Below are positions 1 to 7,952 of a stretch of DNA of 12,730 nucleotides, piece after piece. The notes beneath the pieces are model-generated. The model saw only the letters and a list, made by a program, of their open reading frames with translations. It had not been told where the DNA came from and searched no databases. The DNA comes from a bacterium (GTDB lineage Bacteria; CBDUZB01; JAGLHV01): NCBI GenBank assembly GCA_023143305.1, contig JAGLHV010000015.1:1-12730 (forward strand), given 5' to 3'. Made by a program: the position numbers and the translations under genes. The first letter of the stretch is position 1. The number at the start of each line of letters is the position of its first letter.

Positions 1-257
1 TTGTAATATTTCGAAATATTACAATTAAGATCCAGTTGTGGATACATAAAAGATCTTGCTTCTTTTACTTTTTCTTTGGCAATGGATACATCCCGGTGCT
101 TACTAAGAAGGGTTTGACTGTTTAATAAAGCCAACCTTATACCCTGCCGAAGAGTTAATTTTCTCTCTGAAAATTCATCGGCAGAAAAAATTTTTCCCGA
201 AAAGAAAAAAAGAAAAAAAAGAAAAAGACAAAAATGCTGTAACTTTTTACCAGCCAT
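1..257 (-). CDS. TolC-family outer-membrane efflux protein, N-terminal part (runs off left edge)
   Basis: Translating the minus strand from ATG at 257 gives 85 codons before the window ends. Residues 1-26 look like a Sec signal peptide: basic start MAGKK, a very Phe/Leu-rich core (LFLFFLFFF) and a likely cleavage site after FSA, near residue 26. The mature start carries the usual opening of TolC/OEP proteins: LTLRQGIRLALLNSQ, then an alpha-helical stretch (SIAKEKVKEA) and YPQLDLN, the typical place where the first helix meets the beta-barrel. Family members form trimeric outer-membrane channels for type I secretion or efflux; the partner is not visible. AGGA at 269-272 lies 11 bases upstream of the ATG, a plausible but long spacing. 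The frame is the same as argH and no stop separates them, so independent initiation at this ATG is inferred. The family call is strong; the substrate is unknown. Confidence 0.8.
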   Translation of the reverse strand, partial: MAGKKLQHFCLFLFFLFFFSGKIFSADEFSERKLTLRQGIRLALLNSQTLLSKHRDVSIAKEKVKEARSFMYPQLDLNCNISKYY

Positions 258-1619
258 TAGTTCTTTTATCCTTTTAATTTGTTTTTTTACACAAGAAAGA
301 GCAGTCCCCGCAAAAGAATTTCTTGAATTAACACAATTTTCTAAACGAATAACATCCTTTATATCACCTTTAAAGTGTCCGGAAAACGTACAAAACTCTC
401 CAACAGAAAGATTTTCCAATCTTTTCTCCTTTTCGATACAATAAGCAACTATTTTCCCGGTTATCCGGTGTGCTTCTCTAAAAGGAATTCCTTTATTGGT
501 TAAATACTCAGCAACATTAGTCGCATTAAGAAAACCTTCCTGACACGCAGTATACATCCTTTTTTTCTTTATCAATATAGAAGAAAGCATCTTAGGAAAA
601 ACAATTAAAACTTCTTTTAAAGTATCTATTGTTTTAAACAGCTCTTCTTTGTCTTCCTGCATATCTCTATTATAAGCTAAAGGAAGAGACTTCATTTGAG
701 TAAATAAGGCTATTAATGCCCCATAAATCTTACCTGTTTTTCCCCTGATAAGTTCTGCTATATCCGGATTTTTTTTCTGAGGCATAATAGAAGATCCGGT
801 AGAAAAAGCATCATCTATTTCTATAAAAGAAAATTCGACAGAATTCCATAAAATAATTTCTTCGGAAAATCTGGATAAATGCATCATCAATGTTGCCGCA
901 TCGGATAAAAACTCAATGATAAAATCTCTATCTCCTACCGTATCAATACTATTTTGCGAAACTTGCGGAAATTTTAATAATCGGGCTACATAGCTTCGAT
1001 CTATGGGAAAAGATGTCCCGGCTAAAGCCCCTACACCCAAAGGCATTACGTTTACCCTCTTTAAACAGTCCAACAACCTCTCTTTATCTCTTTCCAACAT
1101 CCACCAATAAGCTAAAATATGGTGCGCAAAAAGTATTGGTTGAGCGTGTTGTAAATGGGTAAAACCAGGCATAATCACATCTATATTTTTTTGTGCTATT
1201 TTTACTATTACTTTTTGAAATTTTACTATTAAATTTAATATTTCCCCCATTTCGTGTCGTAAATACATCCGCACATCCAACGATACCTGGTCATTACGGG
1301 AACGGGCTGTATGCAATTTCCCACCTACATTCCCTATTTTTTCTATGAGTTTTTTCTCTATTAACATATGAATATCTTCATCTCTATCAGAAAAACTTAA
1401 TTTCTTATTTTCAATTTCAAGTAAAATTTCTTCTAAACCTGCAATAATTTTCTTCGTTTCATCTTTCTTAATTATTCCACACTTACCCAGCATCCTGACA
1501 TGAGCAACACTTCCCCAAATATCGTATTTCGCTAATCTAATATCTAAAGCAATAGAAGCAAGGAATTTAGAACAATCCATATCCATTTCCTTTTTAAATC
1601 TTCCATTCCAGAGTTTCAC
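258..1619 (-). CDS. argH: Argininosuccinate lyase, with no stop codon before the downstream gene
   Basis: Cytosolic enzyme that splits argininosuccinate into arginine and fumarate, the last step of arginine synthesis. The start is GTG at 1619, five bases after a GGGAGG ribosome site, and the N-terminus VKLWNGRF matches the family's MKLWGGRF. Visible motifs are TARSRNDQV (residues 104-112), THLQHAQP (154-161, catalytic His region) and the fumarate-lyase signature GSSIMPQKKNPD (275-286, mobile-loop serine). The C-terminus has the usual VNSRNSFAGTA, then a helix ending KRIKEL at residue 454, the normal length for the family (about 455-465). No stop follows: the next codon is the ATG of the TolC-like gene, in the same frame, and the frame stays open to base 1. 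The end given here is therefore inferred from homology. It follows argG after 37 bases, so the pair is co-transcribed. Confidence 0.93.
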
Positions 1620-1624
1620 TTTTT

Positions 1625-1630
1625 CCTCCC
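1625..1630 (-). promoter_or_regulatory. Ribosome-binding site that fixes the GTG start of argH
   Basis: On the minus strand GGGAGG stands five bases before GTG at 1619. The first ATG inside the frame is 11 codons later and would cut off the conserved KLWNGRF start, so the GTG is the better start. Confidence 0.75.
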
Positions 1631-1656
1631 GCCTTAATATTTATTTCGTTTGAATT

Positions 1657-2889
1657 CTATTTTTTCTTTAATTTTACAACTCTTTTTTCTGCTTCCAGCA
1701 TTGCCTTTGCTTTTAACGGCAACCCCCACAACTCAATAAATCCTTCCGCTGAGGAGTGATTAAAAATATCTTCCTTAGTATAAGTAGCCAAAGAATGATG
1801 ATATAAAGAATAAGGAGATTTTCTACCTACAACCTGACAAAGCCCTTTATACAATTTAAGCCTTACCCTCCCGGTTATTTCCTTCTGAGTAGTGCTAACG
1901 AAAGAAGCTATGGCTTCCCTTAACGGCGAATGCCACAACCCATAATAAATAAGCTCACCATAACGACAAGAAAGCAATTCCTTATAATGTAATAATTCTC
2001 TATCCAGAATCAACATTTCTAACTCCCGATGGGCAAGAGTCAAAATCATTGCCGCAGGACACTCATAAATTTCCCGGGACTTTATTCCGACTAATCTGTT
2101 TTCCACTAAATCAACCCTGCCTATTCCATGTTTACCGCCTAATGCATTTAATTTCTCAATTAACGAAACTAATGAAAGTTTTTTTCCATCTATCTTTACC
2201 GGAATCCCTTCCTCAAAATCAATAATTACATATAAAGGTTTCTCCGGTGCCTTTTCCGGAGCAACTGTTATCTGGTAAGCATCTGCCGGCGGTTGGACCC
2301 AGGGATCTTCCAATTGACCACATTCAATACTTACTCCCCATAAATTACGATCAATACTATAAGGACTTTTTCCCTTTATTTCCAACGGTATTTTATGTTT
2401 CTTTGCATAAGCAATTTCATCTTCACGAGACTTCATTTCCCATTCGCGTAAAGGAGCCAAGACTCTCAAACCCGGAGATAACTTAGCTATAGTAACTTCA
2501 AATCGTACCTGGTCATTTCCCTTACCCGTACAACCGTGCACAATGGTATCTGCTTTCTCTCTCAATGCTAAAGAAACAAGTTTTTCGGCAATCAAGGGAC
2601 GGGATAAAGCTGTAGCTAAAAGATATTTATTTTCATAAACAGCATTTGCCTGCAAAGCAGGCAAAACATAATTATAAGCAAATTCTTTCCTCAGGTCTTC
2701 AATAATTATTTTGTCCACTCCTGAATTTAGTGCTTTTTTCTTTAAAGGTTTTAAGTTTTTTCCCTGTCCGACATCAACCGTATAAGCAATTACCTCGCAT
2801 CCGTAATTTTCTTTAAGCCAATGAATAATTACTGAAGTATCCAGTCCCCCCGAATATGCAAGTACTGCTTTTTTTATTTGTTTTTTCAT
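1657..2889 (-). CDS. argG: Argininosuccinate synthase
   Basis: Cytosolic ATP-dependent ligase that joins citrulline and aspartate to give argininosuccinate, the step before ArgH. At 410 residues it has the normal length of the short bacterial type. It shows the N-type ATP pyrophosphatase P-loop AYSGGLDTS (residues 11-19), the citrulline/aspartate-binding stretch YENKYLLATALSRP (85-98), HGCTGKGNDQVRFE (118-131), SPYSIDRNLWGVSIE (175-189) and KHGIGRVDLVENRLVG (253-268). The ATG start at 2889 has AAGGAT nine to ten bases upstream. It begins 22 bases after the phosphohexomutase gene and is followed 37 bases later by argH, so it looks like part of the same long transcript as the polysaccharide genes. 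No arginine-repressor operator is evident in the short upstream gap. Confidence 0.97.
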   Translation of the reverse strand: MKKQIKKAVLAYSGGLDTSVIIHWLKENYGCEVIAYTVDVGQGKNLKPLKKKALNSGVDKIIIEDLRKEFAYNYVLPALQANAVYENKYLLATALSRPLIAEKLVSLALREKADTIVHGCTGKGNDQVRFEVTIAKLSPGLRVLAPLREWEMKSREDEIAYAKKHKIPLEIKGKSPYSIDRNLWGVSIECGQLEDPWVQPPADAYQITVAPEKAPEKPLYVIIDFEEGIPVKIDGKKLSLVSLIEKLNALGGKHGIGRVDLVENRLVGIKSREIYECPAAMILTLAHRELEMLILDRELLHYKELLSCRYGELIYYGLWHSPLREAIASFVSTTQKEITGRVRLKLYKGLCQVVGRKSPYSLYHHSLATYTKEDIFNHSSAEGFIELWGLPLKAKAMLEAEKRVVKLKKK

Positions 2890-2911
2890 AATTAAAATCC
2901 TCTTCTCTTTT

Positions 2912-4363
2912 TTAACTACTAATTTTATTGATTATTTTCCTGCCTTCATCAAGAAGTAAATCTACTTTTCTTTTTGATTCTGCCTCCGAATACAAGCGCA
3001 CTACCGGTTCTGTTCCTGAAGGACGAAGCAACAACCAGGCATCATTATCTAAAATAATTTTTACTCCATCAAAGGTCTTAACCTGTTTAACCGGAATACC
3101 TATTAATTTATTAGGAATTTTTTGTGTTACTAAATCAGTAAAGAGTTTTTTACCCAACTCTGTTTTATTTTTTTTGGCACCCTGCTTACTTGAAAGCAGT
3201 TTTTTTATCTTTGTTATCTGTACATCCTTTCTTTCGAAAACCGACCTGCCAAATCTTTTTTGCATTTCCAAAACAACCTGTGATAATTTCTTTTTTCTTT
3301 TTGCTAACATTTCTACTATCCATAATCCGGACAAAACCCCATCGCGTTCCGGAAGATATCCCTGATACCCATACCCTCCACTTTCTTCCCCACCCATAAG
3401 AATATTCTCTTTTAACATTAATTCACAAACATTTTTAAACCCCACGTGAACTTCCTGAAAAGGCAAATGATAATGCCGGGCAATTCTTTCCCCTAAATAT
3501 CCTAAAGAAATTGCCTGCACCACTTTTCCCGACCATTGTTTAGATTCAATTAAATATGAAAGAATTAAAGGAAAAACCTGATGCGGAGACAAATATTTAC
3601 CTTTATCATCCACTACACCTACACGGTCACCGTCTCCGTCTACAGCAATCCCAATGTCTGCTTTTTCTTCAATTACTTTCTTTTTTAATTCTTCCAGGTT
3701 TTTCTCGATCGGTTCGGGATTTAATCCGCCGAACATTGCCTTTCGCTGACTATGAATAGCAATTATTTTACAATTCGTTGATTTTAAAACATCCTCTAAA
3801 TAAGAACATCCCGATCCATACATGGAATCAAAAACTATTTTTAACTTCGATTTTTTTATTAAATTCAAATCAATGTAACTCTGCAAATCTTTTATATAAT
3901 CCGTATAAAAATTTGTTATTTTACTATTTCCTTCTTTAATACGGGGAGAATTCTTATACAAAAATTTCTCGATTTGTTTACCGGTACCGGATGATATGGA
4001 ACCTCCAAAGGATGCTTTAACTTTTATCCCGTTATAAAAAGGGGGATTATGACTGGCAGTAACCATTATTCCGGCATTAGCTTTATGCTTAACTACCGCA
4101 TGAGAAACAGTAGGAGTAGTAACCGGCTGGCTGCTAAATAATACTGATATTCCATTCCCCTCCATTACCCGAGCTACAATTTCCGCATATTTTTCCGAAA
4201 GGAATCTCATATCATAGCCAATAACCATATTAAAGGATTTATCTGATGAATTTTGCTTAATATAATCAGCAATAGCCTGAGAAATAATTCTTACATTATC
4301 AAAAGTAAAATCACGGGCAATCACTCCCCGCCATCCGTCAGTCCCAAATTTTATTTTATACAC
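2912..4363 (-). CDS. Phosphomannomutase/phosphoglucomutase (alpha-D-phosphohexomutase family)
   Basis: Interconverts hexose 6-phosphate and hexose 1-phosphate; in this context it most likely supplies mannose-1-phosphate (and/or glucose-1-phosphate) to the neighbouring nucleotidyltransferase. All four family signatures are present: phosphoserine loop TASHNPP (residues 102-108, Ser104), metal site DGDGDR (242-247), sugar-binding GGEESGG (324-330) and phosphate-binding RPSGTEP (447-453). The 483 residues are a normal length. The N-terminal FGTDGWRG is typical of the PGM/PMM branch rather than GlmM. The start is GTG at 4363 behind a strong GAGAGGGG site. The gap to the upstream nucleotidyltransferase is 28 bases. 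Mannose versus glucose preference cannot be read from the sequence; the presence of gmd favours a role in GDP-mannose supply. Confidence 0.93.
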   Translation of the reverse strand: MYKIKFGTDGWRGVIARDFTFDNVRIISQAIADYIKQNSSDKSFNMVIGYDMRFLSEKYAEIVARVMEGNGISVLFSSQPVTTPTVSHAVVKHKANAGIMVTASHNPPFYNGIKVKASFGGSISSGTGKQIEKFLYKNSPRIKEGNSKITNFYTDYIKDLQSYIDLNLIKKSKLKIVFDSMYGSGCSYLEDVLKSTNCKIIAIHSQRKAMFGGLNPEPIEKNLEELKKKVIEEKADIGIAVDGDGDRVGVVDDKGKYLSPHQVFPLILSYLIESKQWSGKVVQAISLGYLGERIARHYHLPFQEVHVGFKNVCELMLKENILMGGEESGGYGYQGYLPERDGVLSGLWIVEMLAKRKKKLSQVVLEMQKRFGRSVFERKDVQITKIKKLLSSKQGAKKNKTELGKKLFTDLVTQKIPNKLIGIPVKQVKTFDGVKIILDNDAWLLLRPSGTEPVVRLYSEAESKRKVDLLLDEGRKIINKISS

Positions 4364-4391
4364 TAAAGTCCCCTCTCTATATTTTTATATA

Positions 4392-5447
4392 TTATAAACG
4401 GCTGTATTCTTTTATAATGCTCCCGTCACCAATAGCTATTCCCTCTCGTAAAAAACTATACGGCTCAATAACACAATTATTCCCCACTATACATTTTTCC
4501 AGCTTTACCCCTTCCCCAATTCTCGTATCATCTAAAACAACACAATCAGAAAGTAAAGCACCGGCAGCAATAGACACATTATTCCCTATACTTACCCTGC
4601 CATTTATCCGAACATCTTTTCCAATCTTTACTTTATCCCCAATAAACACCTTCCCGACAACTTTTAACCCCGAAGAAATTTTACAACCCTTTCCCAATAA
4701 CATTTTTCCTTTTACACTACGATAAGGAATCCGACAATTAACTTTTCCGGACAAAACATCCCTATTGGCTTGTAAATATTTTTCGTTAGTTCCAATATCC
4801 AGCCAATAATCAGAAGCAACATAACCATAAAAGGGCTCTTTCTTATCCAACAATAAAGGAAATAATCCCCGTTCCAGAGAGTAATTAACCCCCCGGGGAA
4901 TATAATCAAACACTTCCGGCTCAAAAACATAAATCCCGGCATTTATAGTATTACAGGTAACTTCCGCCCATGTGGGCTTTTCTAAAAACTGTTTAATTTT
5001 TCCCTTTTTGTCCGTCTTTATTAACCCGTATATTGTAGGGTCCTTTACCTTTACCAAAGAAATTGTCGCTTTCGCTTTTTTTTGGCGATGAAAAGCAATC
5101 AATTTTCCTAAATTTATATCAGTCAAAACATCGCCGTTAAAAATAATTACCGGTTCGTCAACAAATTTATGCGCATTTTTTACTCCTCCGCCAGTACCCA
5201 AAGCAACCTTTTCCACTACATAGCGAATTTTTACACCAAATTTTTCTCCGTTGCCAAAATATTTGCGAAAAGAAGAAGGTAAATAAGCCAGGCAAAAAAT
5301 AATTTCTTTTATCCCGTACTTCTTTATTAAATCAATTTGATAAGTTAAAAACGGACGATTTATAATAGGCAACATCGGCTTGGGCGTAGTACAAGTCAAA
5401 GGACGTAATCGCGTCCCCAATCCCCCGATAAGAATTAAAGCTTTCAT
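4392..5447 (-). CDS. Sugar-1-phosphate nucleotidyltransferase, GDP-mannose pyrophosphorylase-like
   Basis: Two-domain enzyme. Residues 1-235 are the nucleotidyltransferase fold: nucleotide loop GGLGTRLRPLT (8-18), KPMLPI (23-28), GTGGG (84-88), metal Asp in FNGDVLTD (103-110), FLEKP (154-158), INAGIYVFEP (168-177) and YWLDIGT (214-220). Residues from about 245 to 345 are a left-handed beta-helix of imperfect hexapeptides (VFIGDKVKIGKDV, VSIGNNVSI, TRIGEGVKL). This layout is that of GMPP-beta-like mannose-1-phosphate guanylyltransferases, and also of some glucose-1-phosphate enzymes. With phosphomannomutase next to it and gmd upstream, GDP-mannose is the most likely product; that choice is inference. 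The ATG at 5447 has GAGGAT upstream. No acetyltransferase domain as in GlmU is apparent. Confidence 0.88.
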   Translation of the reverse strand: MKALILIGGLGTRLRPLTCTTPKPMLPIINRPFLTYQIDLIKKYGIKEIIFCLAYLPSSFRKYFGNGEKFGVKIRYVVEKVALGTGGGVKNAHKFVDEPVIIFNGDVLTDINLGKLIAFHRQKKAKATISLVKVKDPTIYGLIKTDKKGKIKQFLEKPTWAEVTCNTINAGIYVFEPEVFDYIPRGVNYSLERGLFPLLLDKKEPFYGYVASDYWLDIGTNEKYLQANRDVLSGKVNCRIPYRSVKGKMLLGKGCKISSGLKVVGKVFIGDKVKIGKDVRINGRVSIGNNVSIAAGALLSDCVVLDDTRIGEGVKLEKCIVGNNCVIEPYSFLREGIAIGDGSIIKEYSRL

Positions 5448-5503
5448 TAATCATCCTCTATTTATTTCAAGATTTTTCAACTAAAAAAATAAATTGTTTG
5501 TTA

Positions 5504-6421
5504 TTAAGTTTTCCTAAACCAGGCAGTAGTTTTTTTAAGTCCATCCGAAAAATTTACTTGCGGTTTCCAATGTAACAAGTTTTCTGCTTTGGTAATATTC
5601 AAAAAACTTTTAAATAATTCACCCGTTCTCGCCGGTTTATACACTGCATCTTTTTCATAGTTAAGAATTTCTTTCATTTCTTTAAATAAATAGTTAACCG
5701 AAATAGCCTGCCCGGTACCGATATTAAATATTTCATTATTCCCCTTCTCCATGCAAGCCATATTAGCTTTTACTATATCTCCCACATATACATAATCCCT
5801 CATTTGTTTTCCATCTCCGAAAATATTTAGTTCTTCATTCTCCAGCATTTTTTCAGAAAATATTGCTACCACTCCTGCTTCCCCATAAGGATCCTGCCGA
5901 GGACCATAAACATTTCCGTAACGAAGAACAGTATAGTTAAGAGCAAAAGTCTTTCCATAATAATATAAATAGTACTCGCTGGCAAGTTTACTCACCCCAT
6001 AGGGAGAAAGAGGACCTGCAGGAAAACTTTCACCGGCTGACTCATTCTCACACTCTCCGTAAATTACTCCTCCTGAAGAGGAAAAAATTACTTTATCTAC
6101 TTCAAACTGTCTACAATTTTCTAAAATATTTAATATCCCTAAAATATTCACACGGGCATCAAAAATAGGATCAGCCACCGATTTTCTCACATCTAACTGA
6201 GCCGCATGATGATTAACCAGCTCAATTTTCTCCCTCTGAAAAATATCAGCTAAAGATGTATCCTGTATGTCCATCTTATAAAATTTAGCCTGTTTATTAA
6301 TATTCTCTTTCTTCCCGGAAGACAAATCATCCACAATTACTACTTCATCCCCTCTGGCAAGGTAAGCATCCACCAAGTGTGACCCAATAAATCCCGCCCC
6401 TCCGGTTACCAAAACTTTCAT
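5504..6421 (-). CDS. NAD-dependent sugar-nucleotide epimerase, GalE/UDP-hexose 4-epimerase-like
   Basis: Extended short-chain dehydrogenase/reductase of 305 residues acting on a nucleotide sugar in the cytosol. The Rossmann loop is GGAGFIGSH (residues 7-15), with acidic residues (DD, 31-32) after the second strand, which favours NAD over NADP. Further motifs are HHAAQLDVRKSV (71-82), catalytic serine region SSSGGVIYGE (114-123), catalytic Tyr141 and Lys145 in SPYGVSK, RYGNVYGPRQDP (167-178), RDYVYVGDI (208-216) and NIGTG (233-237). This matches the bacterial and archaeal GalE-like 4-epimerase group (UDP-Glc/Gal, UDP-GlcNAc/GalNAc or UDP-GlcA/GalA). It could instead use the GDP-sugar made in this cluster, but the usual marks of GDP-fucose synthase or GDP-rhamnose reductase are not evident. 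A strong GGGGAGGGG site precedes the ATG. Confidence 0.88.
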   Translation of the reverse strand: MKVLVTGGAGFIGSHLVDAYLARGDEVVIVDDLSSGKKENINKQAKFYKMDIQDTSLADIFQREKIELVNHHAAQLDVRKSVADPIFDARVNILGILNILENCRQFEVDKVIFSSSGGVIYGECENESAGESFPAGPLSPYGVSKLASEYYLYYYGKTFALNYTVLRYGNVYGPRQDPYGEAGVVAIFSEKMLENEELNIFGDGKQMRDYVYVGDIVKANMACMEKGNNEIFNIGTGQAISVNYLFKEMKEILNYEKDAVYKPARTGELFKSFLNITKAENLLHWKPQVNFSDGLKKTTAWFRKT

Positions 6422-6457
6422 TAATTCCCCTCCCCAATCCTTAATTAATTTTGTTTG

Positions 6458-7828
6458 TTAATACGCTCCGTCAGCTAATAGTACCACCGGAATAGTTTTT
6501 AGTAATATTTTTAAATCAAAAATAAACGACCAGTTTTCCAAATAAAAAATATCCAAACGAATCATTTCTTCATAACTTAAATCACTTCTTCCGCTAATTT
6601 GCCATAAACCGGTAATCCCGGGTAAAACCCGCAGCCGCTTTTTTGCCCACTCATCATAATGAGAGGCCTCCCAGAGTACCTGCGGACGGGGACCTACCAA
6701 ACTCATATCTCCGCGCAAAACATTAATTACTTGCGGTAATTCATCCAGACTATACCGTCTTAAGATTTTTCCGCAAAAGGTAATACGAGGGTCCTTTTTC
6801 ATTTTAAAAACGGGACCCTGCCGTTCACTTAAGTGTTTTATTTTTTCTAAAATTAAATCCGCATCCTGAACCATTGTTCTAAATTTGAAAAATGGAAACA
6901 TTTTTTCTTTATGACCTAAGCGAGGCTGGCAATACAAAATAGGCCCGGGGGTATCCAATTTTATCATAATAATAATAATTAGTAAAGGAACAAAAAATAT
7001 AGACAAGACTAAAATAGAAATTAAAATATCTAAACACCGTTTAATAAAAAAATTTATACCATGCAATGAAATAGGTTTTAATTGAATTAAAGGAAGCCCT
7101 AAATAATCATCAATAATTACTTCTCCCATCCGTAATTCCACTAAATCAGGTACAAATTTAAAATCCAGATTTAAGTTTTCACACTGCCGGGAAATATTTA
7201 ATATTTCCGTATGAACAGTGGGAAATTTTCCTACAATAACTTCTGCAATTTTATTTTTTTCTACAAAATTACTTAATTTTTCCCCTTCTATTAAATCAGT
7301 AAAATAATATTCACTTTTTTGTTTTTCCAATATCTTTTTAAGCTGGTCAAAAATCTTACCTTCTCCCATTATTAATGTCTTTTGGGAAGTAAAAAAATTT
7401 TTATCTAAACTTTTTTCCAAAATCCTTACTATCCAGCGTGAAAAAGAAAGGGAAAAAAGACTAAACAACCAGGCATAAGCAATAACCATACGGGAATATG
7501 AGAAATTACGATATAAAAATGTCCCGGCCATAATTACTATTGTCCCTATGCTGACAGCCAAAAACGACCGTAAAAATTCATCAAAACTATCTTTTCTCTT
7601 TTTATAATTATACAATCCATAATGCATAAAAATTAAAATCCAAATTAAAATAACAAAAGGGAGTGCTTGTTGGTAGGCAAAAAGCGAAGGAGTACCTTTA
7701 GTTACCGGTACTATCTTAATACTAAACCTCACCCAATAAGCTAAAATAAAAGAAAAATAAATCAAAATAATATCGACTGCTACAAGCAAACCAGTAAAAA
7801 ATATAATCTTTTCCCGTTTTTTAAGCAC
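6458..7828 (-). CDS. Polyprenyl-phosphate glycosylphosphotransferase (WbaP/HfsE-type initiating sugar transferase)
   Basis: Inner-membrane enzyme that moves a sugar-1-phosphate from an NDP-sugar to undecaprenyl phosphate, starting each polysaccharide repeat. Residues 1-135 hold four hydrophobic segments (about 8-32, 55-70, 88-105, 115-133). Residues about 148-210 are a Rossmann-like soluble domain with a weak loop (MGEGKIF instead of a clear GxGxxG). The catalytic domain follows a further membrane segment (266-290): KRCLDI (263-268), DTPGPILYCQPRLG (292-305), FFKFRTMVQDA (313-323), LRRYSLDELPQ (356-366, Asp362-Glu363 pair), GDMSLVGPRP (373-382) and PGITGLWQISGRSDL (403-417). The ending ADGAY is typical. 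The GTG start at 7828 follows AAGGAT. The transferred sugar (Gal, Glc or GlcNAc) is not decidable; the adjacent GalE-like gene makes galactose plausible. Confidence 0.93.
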   Translation of the reverse strand: MLKKREKIIFFTGLLVAVDIILIYFSFILAYWVRFSIKIVPVTKGTPSLFAYQQALPFVILIWILIFMHYGLYNYKKRKDSFDEFLRSFLAVSIGTIVIMAGTFLYRNFSYSRMVIAYAWLFSLFSLSFSRWIVRILEKSLDKNFFTSQKTLIMGEGKIFDQLKKILEKQKSEYYFTDLIEGEKLSNFVEKNKIAEVIVGKFPTVHTEILNISRQCENLNLDFKFVPDLVELRMGEVIIDDYLGLPLIQLKPISLHGINFFIKRCLDILISILVLSIFFVPLLIIIIMIKLDTPGPILYCQPRLGHKEKMFPFFKFRTMVQDADLILEKIKHLSERQGPVFKMKKDPRITFCGKILRRYSLDELPQVINVLRGDMSLVGPRPQVLWEASHYDEWAKKRLRVLPGITGLWQISGRSDLSYEEMIRLDIFYLENWSFIFDLKILLKTIPVVLLADGAY

Positions 7829-7895
7829 TTTTAAACATCCTTAATATTAATAAATTTTAACTATTTCAAAGACTCCAATAATAATAATACAGAAA

Positions 7896-7924
7896 ATTCT
7901 AACAAATTTTCGACTAAAAAGCAA
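7896..7924 (-). promoter_or_regulatory. Weak candidate sigma70-type promoter in the gap before the WbaP-type gene
   Basis: In the 124-base gap at 7829-7952 the minus strand has TTGCTT (7919-7924), a 17-base spacer, then TAGAAT (7896-7901). The -10 differs from TATAAT by one base; the -35 keeps only TTG and the final position is poor. In DNA this AT-rich such pairs arise by chance. The longer than usual gap is the only independent support. Nothing else is visible in this gap and there is no clear terminator hairpin. Confidence 0.25.
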
Positions 7925-7952
7925 ATATTAAAAATTTAAATTACTTTACGCC

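Noticed and set aside
2247..2486. Plus-strand open frame of 79 codons opposite argG
   Set aside because: It is antisense to a clear argG sequence, resembles no protein family and has no credible ribosome site.
2928..3399. Plus-strand open frames of 145 and 69 codons opposite the phosphohexomutase gene
   Set aside because: They overlap each other and the strongly conserved minus-strand gene; the translations are low-complexity Phe/Ser/Leu shadow sequence.
3556..3759. Plus-strand frame of 67 codons opposite the phosphohexomutase active-site region
   Set aside because: A mirror of the DGDGDR-coding region with no family features.
4417..4942. Plus-strand 102-codon frame and minus-strand 76-codon frame inside the nucleotidyltransferase gene
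   Set aside because: Both are off-frame readings of a gene whose beta-helix repeats and catalytic motifs are intact.
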